Position numbers and translations under genes: made by a program | Shown: in pieces, positions 7,157 through 15,283 of the stretch | Numbering within the stretch: position 1 is the first letter of the stretch | Layout: every line of letters begins with the position of its first letter | The notes under the pieces: model-generated | What the model was told of the DNA's origin: nothing | Seen by the model: only the letters and a program-made list of their open reading frames with translations | The model's database searches: none | Assembly (NCBI GenBank): GCA_002322035.1 | Contig: DCNF01000041.1 | Span: 1 to 22,680 of the forward strand | Direction: 5' to 3' | DNA: 22,680 nt | Source of the DNA: Geobacter sp. UBA1603 | Lineage (GTDB): Bacteria; Desulfobacterota; Desulfuromonadia; Geobacterales; Pseudopelobacteraceae

Positions 7157-9196
7157 TTATCTGCCCAGCGGCTGCAGCCGGATCGTACACACCTTGAATT
7201 CCGGGATACACGATTCCGGGTCGAGCACCCTGCCGGTCAGGGCGTTGGCTGCCCCCTCGGCAAAATGGAACGGCATGAAGAGAACCCCGCGAGGCACCAC
7301 GCCGGTCAACCGGGCACGGGCCTGGATCGAGGCACGCCTGCTGATGAGACTGACCCGTCCGTTCGGACGGATGTTGAGTGCTGCCGCATCGTCAGGGTTG
7401 ATCTCAAAAAATGCTTCCCGCTCCTCCCGGTCGAGCAGGTGCGTGCGGCGGGTCATGCTGCCGGTATGCCAGTGGAAGTAGGTCCTGCCGGTTGTCAGAA
7501 CAAAAGGATAGGCATCATCAGGCTGCTCGGCCGGGGGGCGGTAGCTGACCGGCTCGAAGCGTCCCGGGCCGCGGGTAAAGCGCTCGCAGTGCAGTACCGG
7601 GGTGCCGGGGTGATCTTTTTCGGGGCAGGGCCATTGCAGGCCGAACGGCCCGAGTCGGTCACCTGAAATGCCGCCGTAACTCGGTGTTAGTGACGCTATT
7701 TCAGCCAGCACCGCCGCCTGGTCGGGATACTCAAATCCTTTCCCGCCAGCGCGTTTTGCCAGGGCGCAGATAATATCGGCATCACTGTGTGCATCTCCCG
7801 GCGGCTCAACCGCCTTGCGCAACCGCTGGACCCTCCGCTCGGTACTGGTGAAGGTTCCCTCCTTCTCGGCATAGCAGGCAGCCGGCAGCACCACATGGGC
7901 CAGGGCCGAGGTCTCGGTGGGGAAAATATCCTGAACCACCAGCAGTTCCAGATTTTCAAGGGCTTGGCGGGTATGGGTCTGATCCGGGTCGGAGAGCATC
8001 GGGTTCTCACCCATGATGAACATGGCTTTGATCCGCCCCTCGGCAGCCGCCGTCATGGCATGGGTCAGCGGCAGACCCGGCCGGTCGGGAAATCGTTCGA
8101 TCCCCCAGGCCCGGGAGAATTTCTCTCGCACCGCCGGGTCGGATACTTTCTGGTAGCCGCTCGCCACATCCGGCAGTGCCCCCATATCGCACCCCCCCTG
8201 GACGTTGTTCTGGCCACGCAGCGGAAAAACACCGGCACCGGGCCGCCCGAGGTTGCCGGTCAGGAGGGCCAGGTTGGCAATGCAGCGTACGTTGTCGACC
8301 CCGTGACTGTGCTGGGTAATTCCCATTGAATAAGCAATGATCGCATTTTTTGCCGCCGCAAAGGAACGGGCGGCATCCGCAATCTCTGCCTGTGTCAAAC
8401 CGGTCAGCAGGGCACTCCGCTCCAGCGTCCACTCCCGAAGCGATGCTTCCAGGGCAGAGACGTTCTCCGTGCGGGAGTTGATGAATCCCCTGTCGGCCAG
8501 CCCCTCGTCGATAATGACCTTGATCATGCCGCAAAGCAGAGCAACGTCACTGCCGTTTGTGTGGCGCAGATGAATGGCCGCATGGCGCGACAGCCTAATG
8601 CGACGGTTGTCGGCCACGATCAGGATGGCGCCGCGCTGGGCTGCGGCAAGGATGCGGGAGCCGATCAGCGGATGCTGCTCGGTGGTGTTGGAGCCGATCA
8701 CAAAGATGGCGTCAGCGGTATCGAAGCAGTCGATGGATCCGGTCATGGCACCGGATCCGAAGGCCCCTGCCAGGCCGATTACGCTCGATGAATGGCAGAG
8801 CCGGGCGCAGTGGTCGATGTTGTTGGTGCCGAACACCGCCCGGGCCAGTTTCATCAGCAGGTAATTTTCCTCGTTGGTGGCCTTGGCCGATGAGCAGAAC
8901 ATGATCGCATCCGGGCCGTGTTGCTCGCATATCGCCAGCAGGCGTGACGCCACGCGATCAAGTGCCTGGTCCCACGAGACCGCTTGCATGATTCCGTTGC
9001 GACGGATCAGCGGCGTGGTCAGGCGATCGGGGTGATGGACAAAGCCGAAGGCATTCCAGCCTTTGACGCACAGGCCTCCCCGGCTGACCGGATGGGTGGC
9101 GCTCGGCTCGACGCCGACAAGCCGGCCCCGGTCGCTCACCAGGTAGAGTGCGCAGCCGGTGCCGCAGTAGGGACAGACCGTGAGGGTTCTTTTCAT
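7157..9196 (-). CDS. Formate dehydrogenase, molybdopterin catalytic subunit (cysteine type)
   Basis: The 679-residue protein is a molybdopterin oxidoreductase of the FdhA/FdhF group. It begins with the [4Fe-4S] motif C8-x2-C11-x3-C15 and C43, and carries C134-H135 in LCHSSSV, where E. coli FdhF has selenocysteine-histidine, so the metal ligand is cysteine. GENPMLSDPD and the C-terminal molydopterin dinucleotide-binding domain (TTGRTYFHWHTGSMTRRTHLL) are present. It lacks the extra N-terminal ferredoxin domains of NAD-linked FdhA. The start is ATG 9196; it overlaps the upstream FAD reductase gene by four bases (ATGA). The pair suggests formate oxidation coupled to NAD(P) or the reverse. No signal peptide is seen, so it is cytosolic. 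Confidence 0.9.
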   Translation of the reverse strand: MKRTLTVCPYCGTGCALYLVSDRGRLVGVEPSATHPVSRGGLCVKGWNAFGFVHHPDRLTTPLIRRNGIMQAVSWDQALDRVASRLLAICEQHGPDAIMFCSSAKATNEENYLLMKLARAVFGTNNIDHCARLCHSSSVIGLAGAFGSGAMTGSIDCFDTADAIFVIGSNTTEQHPLIGSRILAAAQRGAILIVADNRRIRLSRHAAIHLRHTNGSDVALLCGMIKVIIDEGLADRGFINSRTENVSALEASLREWTLERSALLTGLTQAEIADAARSFAAAKNAIIAYSMGITQHSHGVDNVRCIANLALLTGNLGRPGAGVFPLRGQNNVQGGCDMGALPDVASGYQKVSDPAVREKFSRAWGIERFPDRPGLPLTHAMTAAAEGRIKAMFIMGENPMLSDPDQTHTRQALENLELLVVQDIFPTETSALAHVVLPAACYAEKEGTFTSTERRVQRLRKAVEPPGDAHSDADIICALAKRAGGKGFEYPDQAAVLAEIASLTPSYGGISGDRLGPFGLQWPCPEKDHPGTPVLHCERFTRGPGRFEPVSYRPPAEQPDDAYPFVLTTGRTYFHWHTGSMTRRTHLLDREEREAFFEINPDDAAALNIRPNGRVSLISRRASIQARARLTGVVPRGVLFMPFHFAEGAANALTGRVLDPESCIPEFKVCTIRLQPLGR

Positions 9197-10023
9197 AAGG
9201 CGCCCGGTATGTGCTCGATCTGGTCGAGACGAAAGACCGGCCCGTCCTTGCAGCAGAGCAGGTGGTCGATGGCGCAATGGCCGCACTTGCCCACACCGCA
9301 GCGCATCTGGCGTTCAAGTGAAACCACGATGTCCCGCGATGCAAGCCCTTTGCGGGTGAGTACTTCAATCACCGCCCGGTACATGACCGGTGGTCCCACC
9401 ACCACCGCGGTTGTCCGCCCGGCAGCGATCCGCAGCGGCTCCACCAGCGACGTGATCAGGCCGATAGCACCATCATAACAACCGCCCCCTTCGGCGCTGT
9501 CAACCGTGTGGCTGCAGGCGAAAACCGGCGAGGCCTCCCAGGCGGCAATCTCATCCCGGAACATGATCTGCTCCGGGCTGCGGGCACCATAGAGGATGGT
9601 TACCCGGCCGAATTTCTCAGGATGATCCTGGCAGTACTGGATCAGGGAACGCATCGGTGCCAGGCCGCAGCCACCAGAAATCAGCAGCAGGTCGCGGCCG
9701 CTCATTGCCTCCAGGTCAAACGGGGTACCAAACGGGCCGCGGATACCGATACAGCAGCCTGCTTTCAGGTCGTGCAGGGCTCCGGTCAGGCTGCCGGCTT
9801 TGCGCACGCCCAGTTCGAATCCTGGCCCGCGGGTCGGTGATGAAGCCACCGAGATCGGCGCTTCGCCCCACCCCATCAGCGATACCTGGACGAACTGCCC
9901 CGGCAGGTGACCCAGCGACAACCCGTCAGCCATACTCACGCGGAAGAGCTTCTCGTCGGGGGTGAGCGTCTCCACCGCCAGAATCCGGCAGTCACGGGGT
10001 GCATAAAGGAGCGAGCCGCTCAC
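9193..10023 (-). CDS. FAD/NAD(P)-binding, [2Fe-2S] oxidoreductase subunit (sulfhydrogenase gamma/PyrK-like)
   Basis: The 276-residue protein has a ferredoxin-reductase layout: an FAD-binding barrel with GQFVQVSL and APISVAS, a nucleotide-binding half with ISGGCGLAPMRSLI and LYGARSPEQIMFRDE, and a C-terminal cluster motif C242-x4-C247-x2-C250-x7-C258 (CKDGPVF), as in PyrK and the gamma subunit of sulfhydrogenases. It would move electrons between NAD(P)H and the iron-sulfur chain of its partner. It starts with GTG overlapping the radC stop (GTGA), and its stop overlaps fdhA (ATGA), so it is very probably the electron-transfer subunit of the formate dehydrogenase. The pyridine nucleotide used cannot be decided by eye. 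Confidence 0.88.
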   Translation of the reverse strand: MSGSLLYAPRDCRILAVETLTPDEKLFRVSMADGLSLGHLPGQFVQVSLMGWGEAPISVASSPTRGPGFELGVRKAGSLTGALHDLKAGCCIGIRGPFGTPFDLEAMSGRDLLLISGGCGLAPMRSLIQYCQDHPEKFGRVTILYGARSPEQIMFRDEIAAWEASPVFACSHTVDSAEGGGCYDGAIGLITSLVEPLRIAAGRTTAVVVGPPVMYRAVIEVLTRKGLASRDIVVSLERQMRCGVGKCGHCAIDHLLCCKDGPVFRLDQIEHIPGAL

Positions 10024-10709
10024 AACAGGCCCCGCTCGACAAAGCTGATGTATTCTCCGTCTCCGACAATGATGTGATCGAGGACCGCTATACCCATGAT
10101 CTGCCCTGCCTCTTTCAGGCGGCGGGTAATCGCAATATCTTCCTGGCTCGGAGCAGGGTCGCCGGTGGGATGGTTGTGGACCAGGATCAGGGCGGCCGCC
10201 GATTCCTTGACCGCCGGGCTGAACACTTCACGAGGGTGGACGATTGATTGGTTGAGACTGCCCTCGGAAATCTGGACCCGTCGGATGATCCGGTTCTTGC
10301 CGTCCAGCAGCAGAGCAAGAAAGTACTCTTTACGGGTATCGCGGAATTCATGGTGGAAGTAGTCAAATACCTGGCGGGGGGAAGTGAAACGGTCAAGCCG
10401 CTCAAGTTTTCGGGCCTGAAAACGTGACGCCAGGGCAAAGGCCGCCTTGATGCCGGAAGCCTTGGCCAGGCCCATCCCCTTGATGGCACAGAGTTCGGCC
10501 AGACCTGCAGCACCAAGTTCGCGAAGGTTTCCGCCAAAATGGCTGATCAGCTCTCGCCCCAGATCAATGGCGGTCTGCCTGGTAGACGGATCGCCGCTGC
10601 GGAGAATCAGAGCCAGCAGTTCGGCATCAGTCAGACCGGCACTGCCAAGCCGCTCCAGTTTTTCTCGCGGCCGTTCGTCTTCAGGCCACTCCTTGATGCC
10701 ATGCGCCAT
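10020..10709 (-). CDS. radC: RadC/JAB-domain protein
   Basis: The 229-residue protein has an N-terminal helix-hairpin-helix-like part (ELCAIKGMGLAKASGIKAAFAL) and a C-terminal JAMM metalloprotease-like domain with H178-x-H180-x10-D191 in HNHPTGDPAPSQED. It has the full length and motifs of chromosomal RadC (YicR family); the historic DNA-repair role has been questioned and the true function is unknown. The start ATG has GGTGAGG inside the last codons of uppP, three bases downstream of which the gap ends. Its stop overlaps the FAD subunit gene by four bases, which ties it to the formate dehydrogenase genes. Confidence 0.95.
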   Translation of the reverse strand: MAHGIKEWPEDERPREKLERLGSAGLTDAELLALILRSGDPSTRQTAIDLGRELISHFGGNLRELGAAGLAELCAIKGMGLAKASGIKAAFALASRFQARKLERLDRFTSPRQVFDYFHHEFRDTRKEYFLALLLDGKNRIIRRVQISEGSLNQSIVHPREVFSPAVKESAAALILVHNHPTGDPAPSQEDIAITRRLKEAGQIMGIAVLDHIIVGDGEYISFVERGLL

Positions 10710-10712
10710 ATG

Positions 10713-11534
10713 TTACCTCACCATCCCGCCCATAAGTGCCGCAATCAGAACTCCACCGGCGATCACCCGGTACCAGACAAACACACTCAAGCTGTTTTTT
10801 TGAACCAGGCGAAGCAGAAAGGCCACGCTTATGTAGCCGGTTACTGCCGAAACGGCGATGCCGGCCAGCAGCGGCAGCCCTTCACCGGCCGGGATTCCAT
10901 GCTTGAAAAGCTGCAGCGTTTTCAGCAGGGCGGCGCCAGCCACGATCGGCAGCGACATCAGAAACGAGAAGCGCGCTGCAGCCTCGCGGGTGAATCCGAG
11001 CGCCAGCCCGGCCGTAATGGTAATGCCGGAGCGCGAAACACCCGGAATCAGCGCCAGACACTGCATGAGTCCGATGACAAGGGCACCCGGCGCCGACAGC
11101 CGGTCAAGCGGATCACGCTTGCGGCCCAGGGTATCGACCAGACCAAGGATAATACCGAATGCAGTCAGGAACAGGGCGACCAGCAACAGATTCGTACGGA
11201 ACAGCTCTTCAATATGATGTTCGAACAGCTTGCCGACAATTCCGGCCGGGATGCAGGAGAGGATCACGAGAAACGGCAGGCGCAGCGCCGGGGTTGCAAA
11301 CGACCGGCTGACCGCTGCTTCAACCGCAGAAAGACACATTTCCAGGATGTCACGGCGAAAATAGGCCGCAAGGGCCAGAAACGTACCCAGATGCAGGGCC
11401 ACGTCAAAGGTCAGCCCCGATTCAGGCCACCCCGCAAGCCGCGGTACAATCAGCAGATGGGCCGAACTGCTGATCGGCAATACTTCGGTAAAGCCCTGCA
11501 AAGCTCCCAGAACAATGGCGTGAAGCAGATTCAT
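10713..11534 (-). CDS. uppP: Undecaprenyl-diphosphate phosphatase
   Basis: This BacA/UppP protein recycles the lipid carrier of cell-wall synthesis by removing a phosphate from undecaprenyl diphosphate, and its overproduction gives bacitracin resistance. The 273-residue integral membrane protein shows the two signature loops: QGFTEVLPISSSAHL at the N-terminus and LIPGVSRSGITI in the middle, with about seven or eight hydrophobic segments. The start is ATG 11534, preceded by AAAGGA seven bases upstream; the longer reading has no family similarity. It heads the minus-strand run uppP-radC-FAD-fdhA-hslO-truA and is divergent from the phosphate genes. Confidence 0.96.
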   Translation of the reverse strand: MNLLHAIVLGALQGFTEVLPISSSAHLLIVPRLAGWPESGLTFDVALHLGTFLALAAYFRRDILEMCLSAVEAAVSRSFATPALRLPFLVILSCIPAGIVGKLFEHHIEELFRTNLLLVALFLTAFGIILGLVDTLGRKRDPLDRLSAPGALVIGLMQCLALIPGVSRSGITITAGLALGFTREAAARFSFLMSLPIVAGAALLKTLQLFKHGIPAGEGLPLLAGIAVSAVTGYISVAFLLRLVQKNSLSVFVWYRVIAGGVLIAALMGGMVR

Positions 11535-11563
11535 GAATCTATCCTTTCGTACAATTCCCGGAA

Positions 11564-11592
11564 ACGATAGCGCATACGACTTTGAAAGGCAA
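11564..11592 (-). promoter_or_regulatory. Candidate sigma-70 promoter of uppP
   Basis: On the minus strand TTGCCT (11592-11587) and TATCGT (11569-11564) are 17 bases apart, each matching four of six consensus bases, about 30 bases upstream of the uppP start codon. No competing candidate was seen in the divergent gap. Confidence 0.45.
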
Positions 11593-11609
11593 TGCCCCAT
11601 TCGAGCCGC

Positions 11610-11637
11610 GTTACGGGATTGTTACGACTGTGCAACA
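11610..11637 (+). promoter_or_regulatory. Tandem 11-base-spaced repeats upstream of phosphate genes (possible Pho box)
   Basis: GTTACG at 11610-11615 and 11621-11626 and GCAACA at 11632-11637 recur with an 11-base period, the spacing used by PhoB/PhoP tandem sites. They lie about 95 bases upstream of the PhoU-like gene and just upstream of the candidate uppP promoter. The bases differ from the E. coli Pho box, so the assignment rests on spacing and context. Confidence 0.3.
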
Positions 11638-11687
11638 TTTTTGGTGGGCAGCCACTCAAAACTGTGCTATTTAATTTTGGTTAAACA

Positions 11688-11693
11688 TATAAT
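11688..11693 (+). promoter_or_regulatory. Candidate -10 element of the DUF47-PiT operon
   Basis: A perfect TATAAT lies 39 bases before the start codon. No good -35 hexamer is seen at 16-18 bases upstream (TGCTAT at 17), which fits an activator-dependent promoter. ACTGTGC occurs twice upstream (11627-11633 and 11661-11667), 34 bases apart. Confidence 0.4.
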
Positions 11694-11732
11694 CCCAATT
11701 CCACAGACTTCATACGCAGGGGGCGCACATCT

Positions 11733-12353
11733 ATGTTCGGACTTATTCCCAAGGAAGAAAAATTTTTCCAGCTCTTCAAGGATATGACCGAGAATATCAT
11801 TGAAGGGGCCAAGCTGCTTAAAGATATGCTTGACAACTTTGACGATCCTTCCGAGAGCCAGAGAAGAATCAAGGATATCGAGCACAAAGGTGATTCCATC
11901 ACCCATGAGATCATCCAGAAACTCAACAAGACATTTGTCACACCGCTTGACCGTGAGGACATCTATTCACTGGCCTCCAAACTGGATGACATCCTCGACC
12001 TGATCGATGCATCGTCCCAGCGGGTTATCATGTACAATGTCGAGACGATCCCCGCTGAAGCCAAGTCCCTTGGTTTCATTATCCTGCAGTCCTGCCACGC
12101 CGTCGACAAGGCGGTTGCCATGCTCGGCAAAAAGACCAATGAGCAGATCTTCGCCGCCTGTGTTGAAATCAACGCCCTTGAAAACGAAGCCGACCGGGTA
12201 TCACGCGAGGCGATCAGCCGGCTGTTTGACGAAGAAAAAGATCCGATTCAATTGATCAAATGGAAAGAGATTTACGAAACACTGGAGAAGGCCACTGACA
12301 AATGCGAGGATGCTGCCAATATTCTTGAAAGCGTGGTGGTAAAAAATGCTTGA
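11733..12353 (+). CDS. DUF47 family, PhoU-like phosphate transport regulator
   Basis: The 206-residue, highly helical protein starts MFGLIPKEEKFFQLFKDM, the standard opening of DUF47 proteins, which fold like PhoU. It has repeated acidic helices such as DIEHKGDSITHEIIQKLN and ALENEADRVSREAISRLF, similar to PhoU metal-binding E-x3-D motifs. Proteins of this family sit next to PiT permeases and are thought to control them or bind metal; the exact role is unknown. AGGGGG nine bases before ATG is the likely ribosome-binding site. Its last eight bases overlap the PiT gene, which couples the two. Confidence 0.92.
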   Translation: MFGLIPKEEKFFQLFKDMTENIIEGAKLLKDMLDNFDDPSESQRRIKDIEHKGDSITHEIIQKLNKTFVTPLDREDIYSLASKLDDILDLIDASSQRVIMYNVETIPAEAKSLGFIILQSCHAVDKAVAMLGKKTNEQIFAACVEINALENEADRVSREAISRLFDEEKDPIQLIKWKEIYETLEKATDKCEDAANILESVVVKNA

Positions 12354-13347
12354 TCCGGCGATGATCATGCTCTGCCTGGTTATCATGGCGGCGCTGGCCT
12401 TTGACTATATCAACGGCTTTCATGACACGGCCAATGCCATTGCGACCTGCGTCTCCACCCGCGCCCTGTCCGTCAAGGGTGCCATCTTCATGGCCGCTTT
12501 CCTTAATTTTGCCGGTGCCATGATTTCAACCAAAGTGGCCGCTACGATCGGCAAGGGAATCGTCGACAAGGACAACGTTACCCAGATGGTTGTTCTGGCA
12601 GGTGTTTTAGGAGCAATTATCTGGGATATTGTTACCTGGTACTACGGTCTTCCCTCTTCGTCGTCTCATGCCATTATCGGCGGGGTAATGGGAGCAGTTT
12701 TTGCCCATGCGGGCATAAACGCCCTGAAATGGGCCGGCCTGAAGAAGATTATCCTGGCGCTCATTATTTCTCCGATAATAGGCACAATTTTCGGATTTAT
12801 ATTCATGGTGCTTGTCATGCGGGTCTTCCGCAACAGCTCCCCTGGGCCGCTTAACAAAGGGTTTCGGCGTCTGCAGATAGCATCGGCCGCCTTCATGGCG
12901 TTTTCCCACGGCACTGCCGATGCCCAGAAGTCGATGGGTATCATCACCATGGCACTCTTGTCGTATGGAATTCTTCCCACGTTTGATGTCCCGACCTGGG
13001 TCAAGATTTCCTGTGCCGTTGCCATGGGCCTTGGAACCGCTGCCGGTGGGTGGCGGATCATCAAAACCATTGGCCGCGATTTTGTAAAACTCCAGCCGGT
13101 TCATGGATTTTGCGTCGAAACAGCCGCCGCCGGGGTTATCCTGGGCGCTTCATCGATCGGTATGCCGGTCTCAACCACCCATGTCATCACCTCATCGATT
13201 CTGGGAGTTGGAATTTCCAAACGCCTTACTGCGGTAAACTGGAAGGTTGCCCAGCGAATCCTGGTTGCCTGGGTTCTGACCATACCGGCCTCTGCCCTGG
13301 TAGCCTACCTTTCATACCAGGTCATGAGTCCGCTCCTGGGCAAATAG
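12346..13347 (+). CDS. Low-affinity inorganic phosphate permease, PiT family
   Basis: The 333-residue integral membrane protein has the duplicated PiT signature: DYINGFHDTANAIAT near residue 21 in the N-terminal half and SHGTADAQKSMGIITMAL in the C-terminal half, with about ten hydrophobic segments and the LPSSSSHAIIGG and MPVSTTHVITSS loops. PiT carriers bring in metal-phosphate complexes using the proton gradient. It overlaps the PhoU-like gene by eight bases and is followed by a strong hairpin terminator 31 bases after the stop. Length is that of the short bacterial PiT group, without the large inserted loop of E. coli PitA. Confidence 0.95.
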   Translation: MLDPAMIMLCLVIMAALAFDYINGFHDTANAIATCVSTRALSVKGAIFMAAFLNFAGAMISTKVAATIGKGIVDKDNVTQMVVLAGVLGAIIWDIVTWYYGLPSSSSHAIIGGVMGAVFAHAGINALKWAGLKKIILALIISPIIGTIFGFIFMVLVMRVFRNSSPGPLNKGFRRLQIASAAFMAFSHGTADAQKSMGIITMALLSYGILPTFDVPTWVKISCAVAMGLGTAAGGWRIIKTIGRDFVKLQPVHGFCVETAAAGVILGASSIGMPVSTTHVITSSILGVGISKRLTAVNWKVAQRILVAWVLTIPASALVAYLSYQVMSPLLGK

Positions 13348-13377
13348 GGTTATAGCCCTGGGACAGTGCAAAACAGG

Positions 13378-13414
13378 CGGGGTGTCACGAATTAACGTAA
13401 CACCCCGTCTTTTA
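13378..13414 (+). terminator. Bidirectional hairpin terminator between pit and tRNA-Ala
   Basis: GGGGTGT (13379-13385) pairs perfectly with ACACCCC (13400-13406), with an inner ACG/CGT extension. On the plus strand TCTTTTATT follows; on the minus strand GCCTGTTTTG follows. It can therefore end both the phosphate operon and the tRNA transcript. It reaches to within two bases of the tRNA 3' end. Confidence 0.85.
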
Positions 13415-13415
13415 T

Positions 13416-13491
13416 TGGTGGAGATGATCGGGATCGAACCGACGGCCTGTACGTTGCGAACGTACCGCTCTCCCAACTGAGCTACATCCCC
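13416..13491 (-). tRNA. tRNA-Ala (anticodon CGC)
   Basis: The 76-base minus-strand sequence folds as a cloverleaf: acceptor GGGGATG with CATCTCC, D-arm GTAGCTCAGTTGGGAGAGC, anticodon stem GTACG/CGTAC around loop TTCGCAA (anticodon CGC, reading GCG), and T-arm with GGTTCGATCCC. The G3-U70 pair, the main alanine identity element, is present. CCA is encoded. The 5' end lies five bases after the stop codon of a histidine kinase gene, so no separate promoter fits between them; it is either processed from the kinase mRNA or started from inside the kinase gene. Confidence 0.97.
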
Positions 13492-13496
13492 TTTGT

Positions 13497-14858
13497 TTAT
13501 GTGTGTCTTTTTTCCATTGGCAGAATGATGGTAAATTCCGCCCCCTCCCCATGGTTGCCCGCTTCAATCCTGCCGCCGTGATTGGTGACAATCCGGTTGA
13601 CAATTGCCAGCCCAAGTCCTGTACCGTGGCGTTTGGTGGTAAAAAACGGATTAAATATCTTTGGTAACATCTCTACTGGAATACCGCCGCCGCTATCTCT
13701 TATGATCACGCGTACCGAATGTTTGTCAAGTGCAGATCTACTGGCAACAACACCAATCCTGCCGCCGCTGGGCATTGCGTCGCAGGCGTTCAGCATCAGG
13801 TTCAGAAATGCCTGCTTAAGTTGATGCCCGTCACCGAGAACAGAAAGATCATCTTCGCTGGTCACCGAGCAGAGGATACTCTGATCCTCAAGCGTTGCCT
13901 GGCAGTTTTCAATACAATCTTTGAGAATTGAGGCGATATTGCATGATTGATAACAAATGGTCGGTTTCCGGGAAAATGCGAGGATTTCCGCCAGCATCTT
14001 TTCCAGCCGGCCGACCTCTTTGACAATCGTTTCGGCATAGTGGCTCTCGCGGGATTCGGTTGGCAGGCCCTTAAGCAGCCGGCCGGCAAACCCGCCGATG
14101 GTGATCAGGGGGTTCTTGAGCTCGTGGGCCAGATTGGCAGCCATCTCGCCGATGGCGGCCAGCCGCTCGCCATGAACAAGCCGCTCCTTGGCATCTCGCA
14201 GGCTGGAGTGTGCATCTTCAACCCTGTTGTAAAGCATTGAGTTTTCAATGGCCATGCCGGCCTGGTTGGCAATCAGTTGCAGCAGATGCAACTCTTCCCG
14301 GGTGATTTCATCCCCAGAGGACGGATTGTCTACAATGATGAACCCGAGCGAGCGGCTGCGCGACACAAGCGGGGCTATGGCAAACGAGCCGCTGCAGAGC
14401 CGGCCGATGATCCGGCAGACATCACACGTCTGGCAGCGGCTGTCAGCACTGGTATAGAGCCGCCTCCCCACAATGACGCTGCGTATGAGGCTGCAATCCG
14501 GGGTGCCGTCGAGACGGGTTGAGCGCACATCCTGGCAAAACGGGTCGCTACGCTGCAGGGCCATCTGCTCGTCAGAAATTTCCCAGCGGCTGGCGAGCAC
14601 GTCTTCAGCATTGACAATCTGGAGGCCGCGGGCGGTGTCCGAGTTGACGCCAAGCATCCCCTGAAGTGCCCCGGAATTTTCGTTGCGGAGAAACAGCATT
14701 GCCCGTTCAAAAAGCCGGGATGATTCTGATGTCAGAATGGAAAGAATCAGGTGGGTCAGCGTGTTGAGGCGGATAGTCGACAGCATGGTGTTGCTGAACT
14801 GATACAGGATCGTCAGTTCATGGATCTGCTTTTCTGATGTGAACCGTACGAGTGACAT
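13497..14858 (-). CDS. GAF-domain sensor histidine kinase with a cysteine cluster
   Basis: The 453-residue protein has no membrane segment. It has an N-terminal GAF-like domain (about 8-208), a coiled linker, a HisKA domain with H245 in LAHELKNPL, and an ATPase domain with N353/N357, DSGGGIP and GTGLGLAI motifs. The sensor part has six cysteines, C108, C122, C142, C145, C148 and C155, with CxxCxxC at 142-148, which suggests iron-sulfur or zinc binding (inference). I chose ATG 14858, seven bases from AGGAG; ATG 14864 is only one base from it. It follows dksA by 38 bases and has no adjacent response regulator. The tRNA-Ala gene starts five bases after its stop. Confidence 0.9.
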   Translation of the reverse strand: MSLVRFTSEKQIHELTILYQFSNTMLSTIRLNTLTHLILSILTSESSRLFERAMLFLRNENSGALQGMLGVNSDTARGLQIVNAEDVLASRWEISDEQMALQRSDPFCQDVRSTRLDGTPDCSLIRSVIVGRRLYTSADSRCQTCDVCRIIGRLCSGSFAIAPLVSRSRSLGFIIVDNPSSGDEITREELHLLQLIANQAGMAIENSMLYNRVEDAHSSLRDAKERLVHGERLAAIGEMAANLAHELKNPLITIGGFAGRLLKGLPTESRESHYAETIVKEVGRLEKMLAEILAFSRKPTICYQSCNIASILKDCIENCQATLEDQSILCSVTSEDDLSVLGDGHQLKQAFLNLMLNACDAMPSGGRIGVVASRSALDKHSVRVIIRDSGGGIPVEMLPKIFNPFFTTKRHGTGLGLAIVNRIVTNHGGRIEAGNHGEGAEFTIILPMEKRHT

Positions 14859-14896
14859 GGGCATGCTCCTGCCGCCGGGGCGGATGCAGGAATTTT

Positions 14897-15253
14897 TCAG
14901 AGTCGGCGTTCCTTCTCTTCCTCTTCGATCTTGCAGTTGATGCAGAGGGTCGTGACCGGTCGGACTTTCAGGCGGGCTTCACTGATTTCTTCGCCGCACT
15001 CTTCGCAGATGCCGAATTCACCGGTTTCAATCCGCTCGATCGCATCCCGGATCTTGTTAAGCAGTTTACGTTCCCGGTCCCGGATACGCAGTTCGAAATT
15101 GCGGTCAGACTCCTGGGTCGCACGGTCCGTCGGATCCGGAAAATTGGACGCGTCCGAGTTCATGTCCGTGACGGTCCTGTCAGCTTCGTTCAGGAGCGTT
15201 TTCATCTCTTCGGTCAGAACATTTCTAAAATAATCCAGTTTTTCCGCTTCCAT
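14897..15253 (-). CDS. dksA: DksA/TraR-family RNA polymerase-binding transcription factor
   Basis: DksA enters the secondary channel of RNA polymerase and, with ppGpp, adjusts transcription of rRNA and biosynthetic genes. The 118-residue protein has the coiled-coil tip acidic motif D40-P-T-D43-R-A45 and a four-cysteine zinc finger, C83-x2-C86-x17-C104-x2-C107. It lacks the N-terminal extension of E. coli DksA, as is common in short DksA forms. GGGAG seven bases before ATG is the ribosome-binding site. It is followed after 38 bases by the GAF histidine kinase and then tRNA-Ala, all probably on one transcript. Confidence 0.94.
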   Translation of the reverse strand: MEAEKLDYFRNVLTEEMKTLLNEADRTVTDMNSDASNFPDPTDRATQESDRNFELRIRDRERKLLNKIRDAIERIETGEFGICEECGEEISEARLKVRPVTTLCINCKIEEEEKERRL

Positions 15254-15283
15254 TGCCAGCTCCCGAATTTATAAAAATGAAAT

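Noticed and set aside
6164..7666. A 500-codon open frame on the plus strand
   Set aside because: It lies opposite hslO and the end of fdhA, whose products match known families with intact motifs; its own translation is rich in R, P and Q with no recognisable domain, so it is a codon-bias shadow.
8790..8800. Selenocysteine codon (in-frame TGA) at the formate dehydrogenase active site
   Set aside because: The frame is open throughout and encodes cysteine at that position (LCHSSSV), so no recoding is needed.
10539..11570. A 343-codon plus-strand open frame
   Set aside because: Antisense to radC and uppP, both well supported; the product is low-complexity Q/R-rich.
13416..13491. tRNA-Ala as an integration site of a mobile element
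   Set aside because: No integrase, no repeated tRNA 3' fragment and no foreign genes were seen nearby; both sides carry ordinary chromosomal genes.
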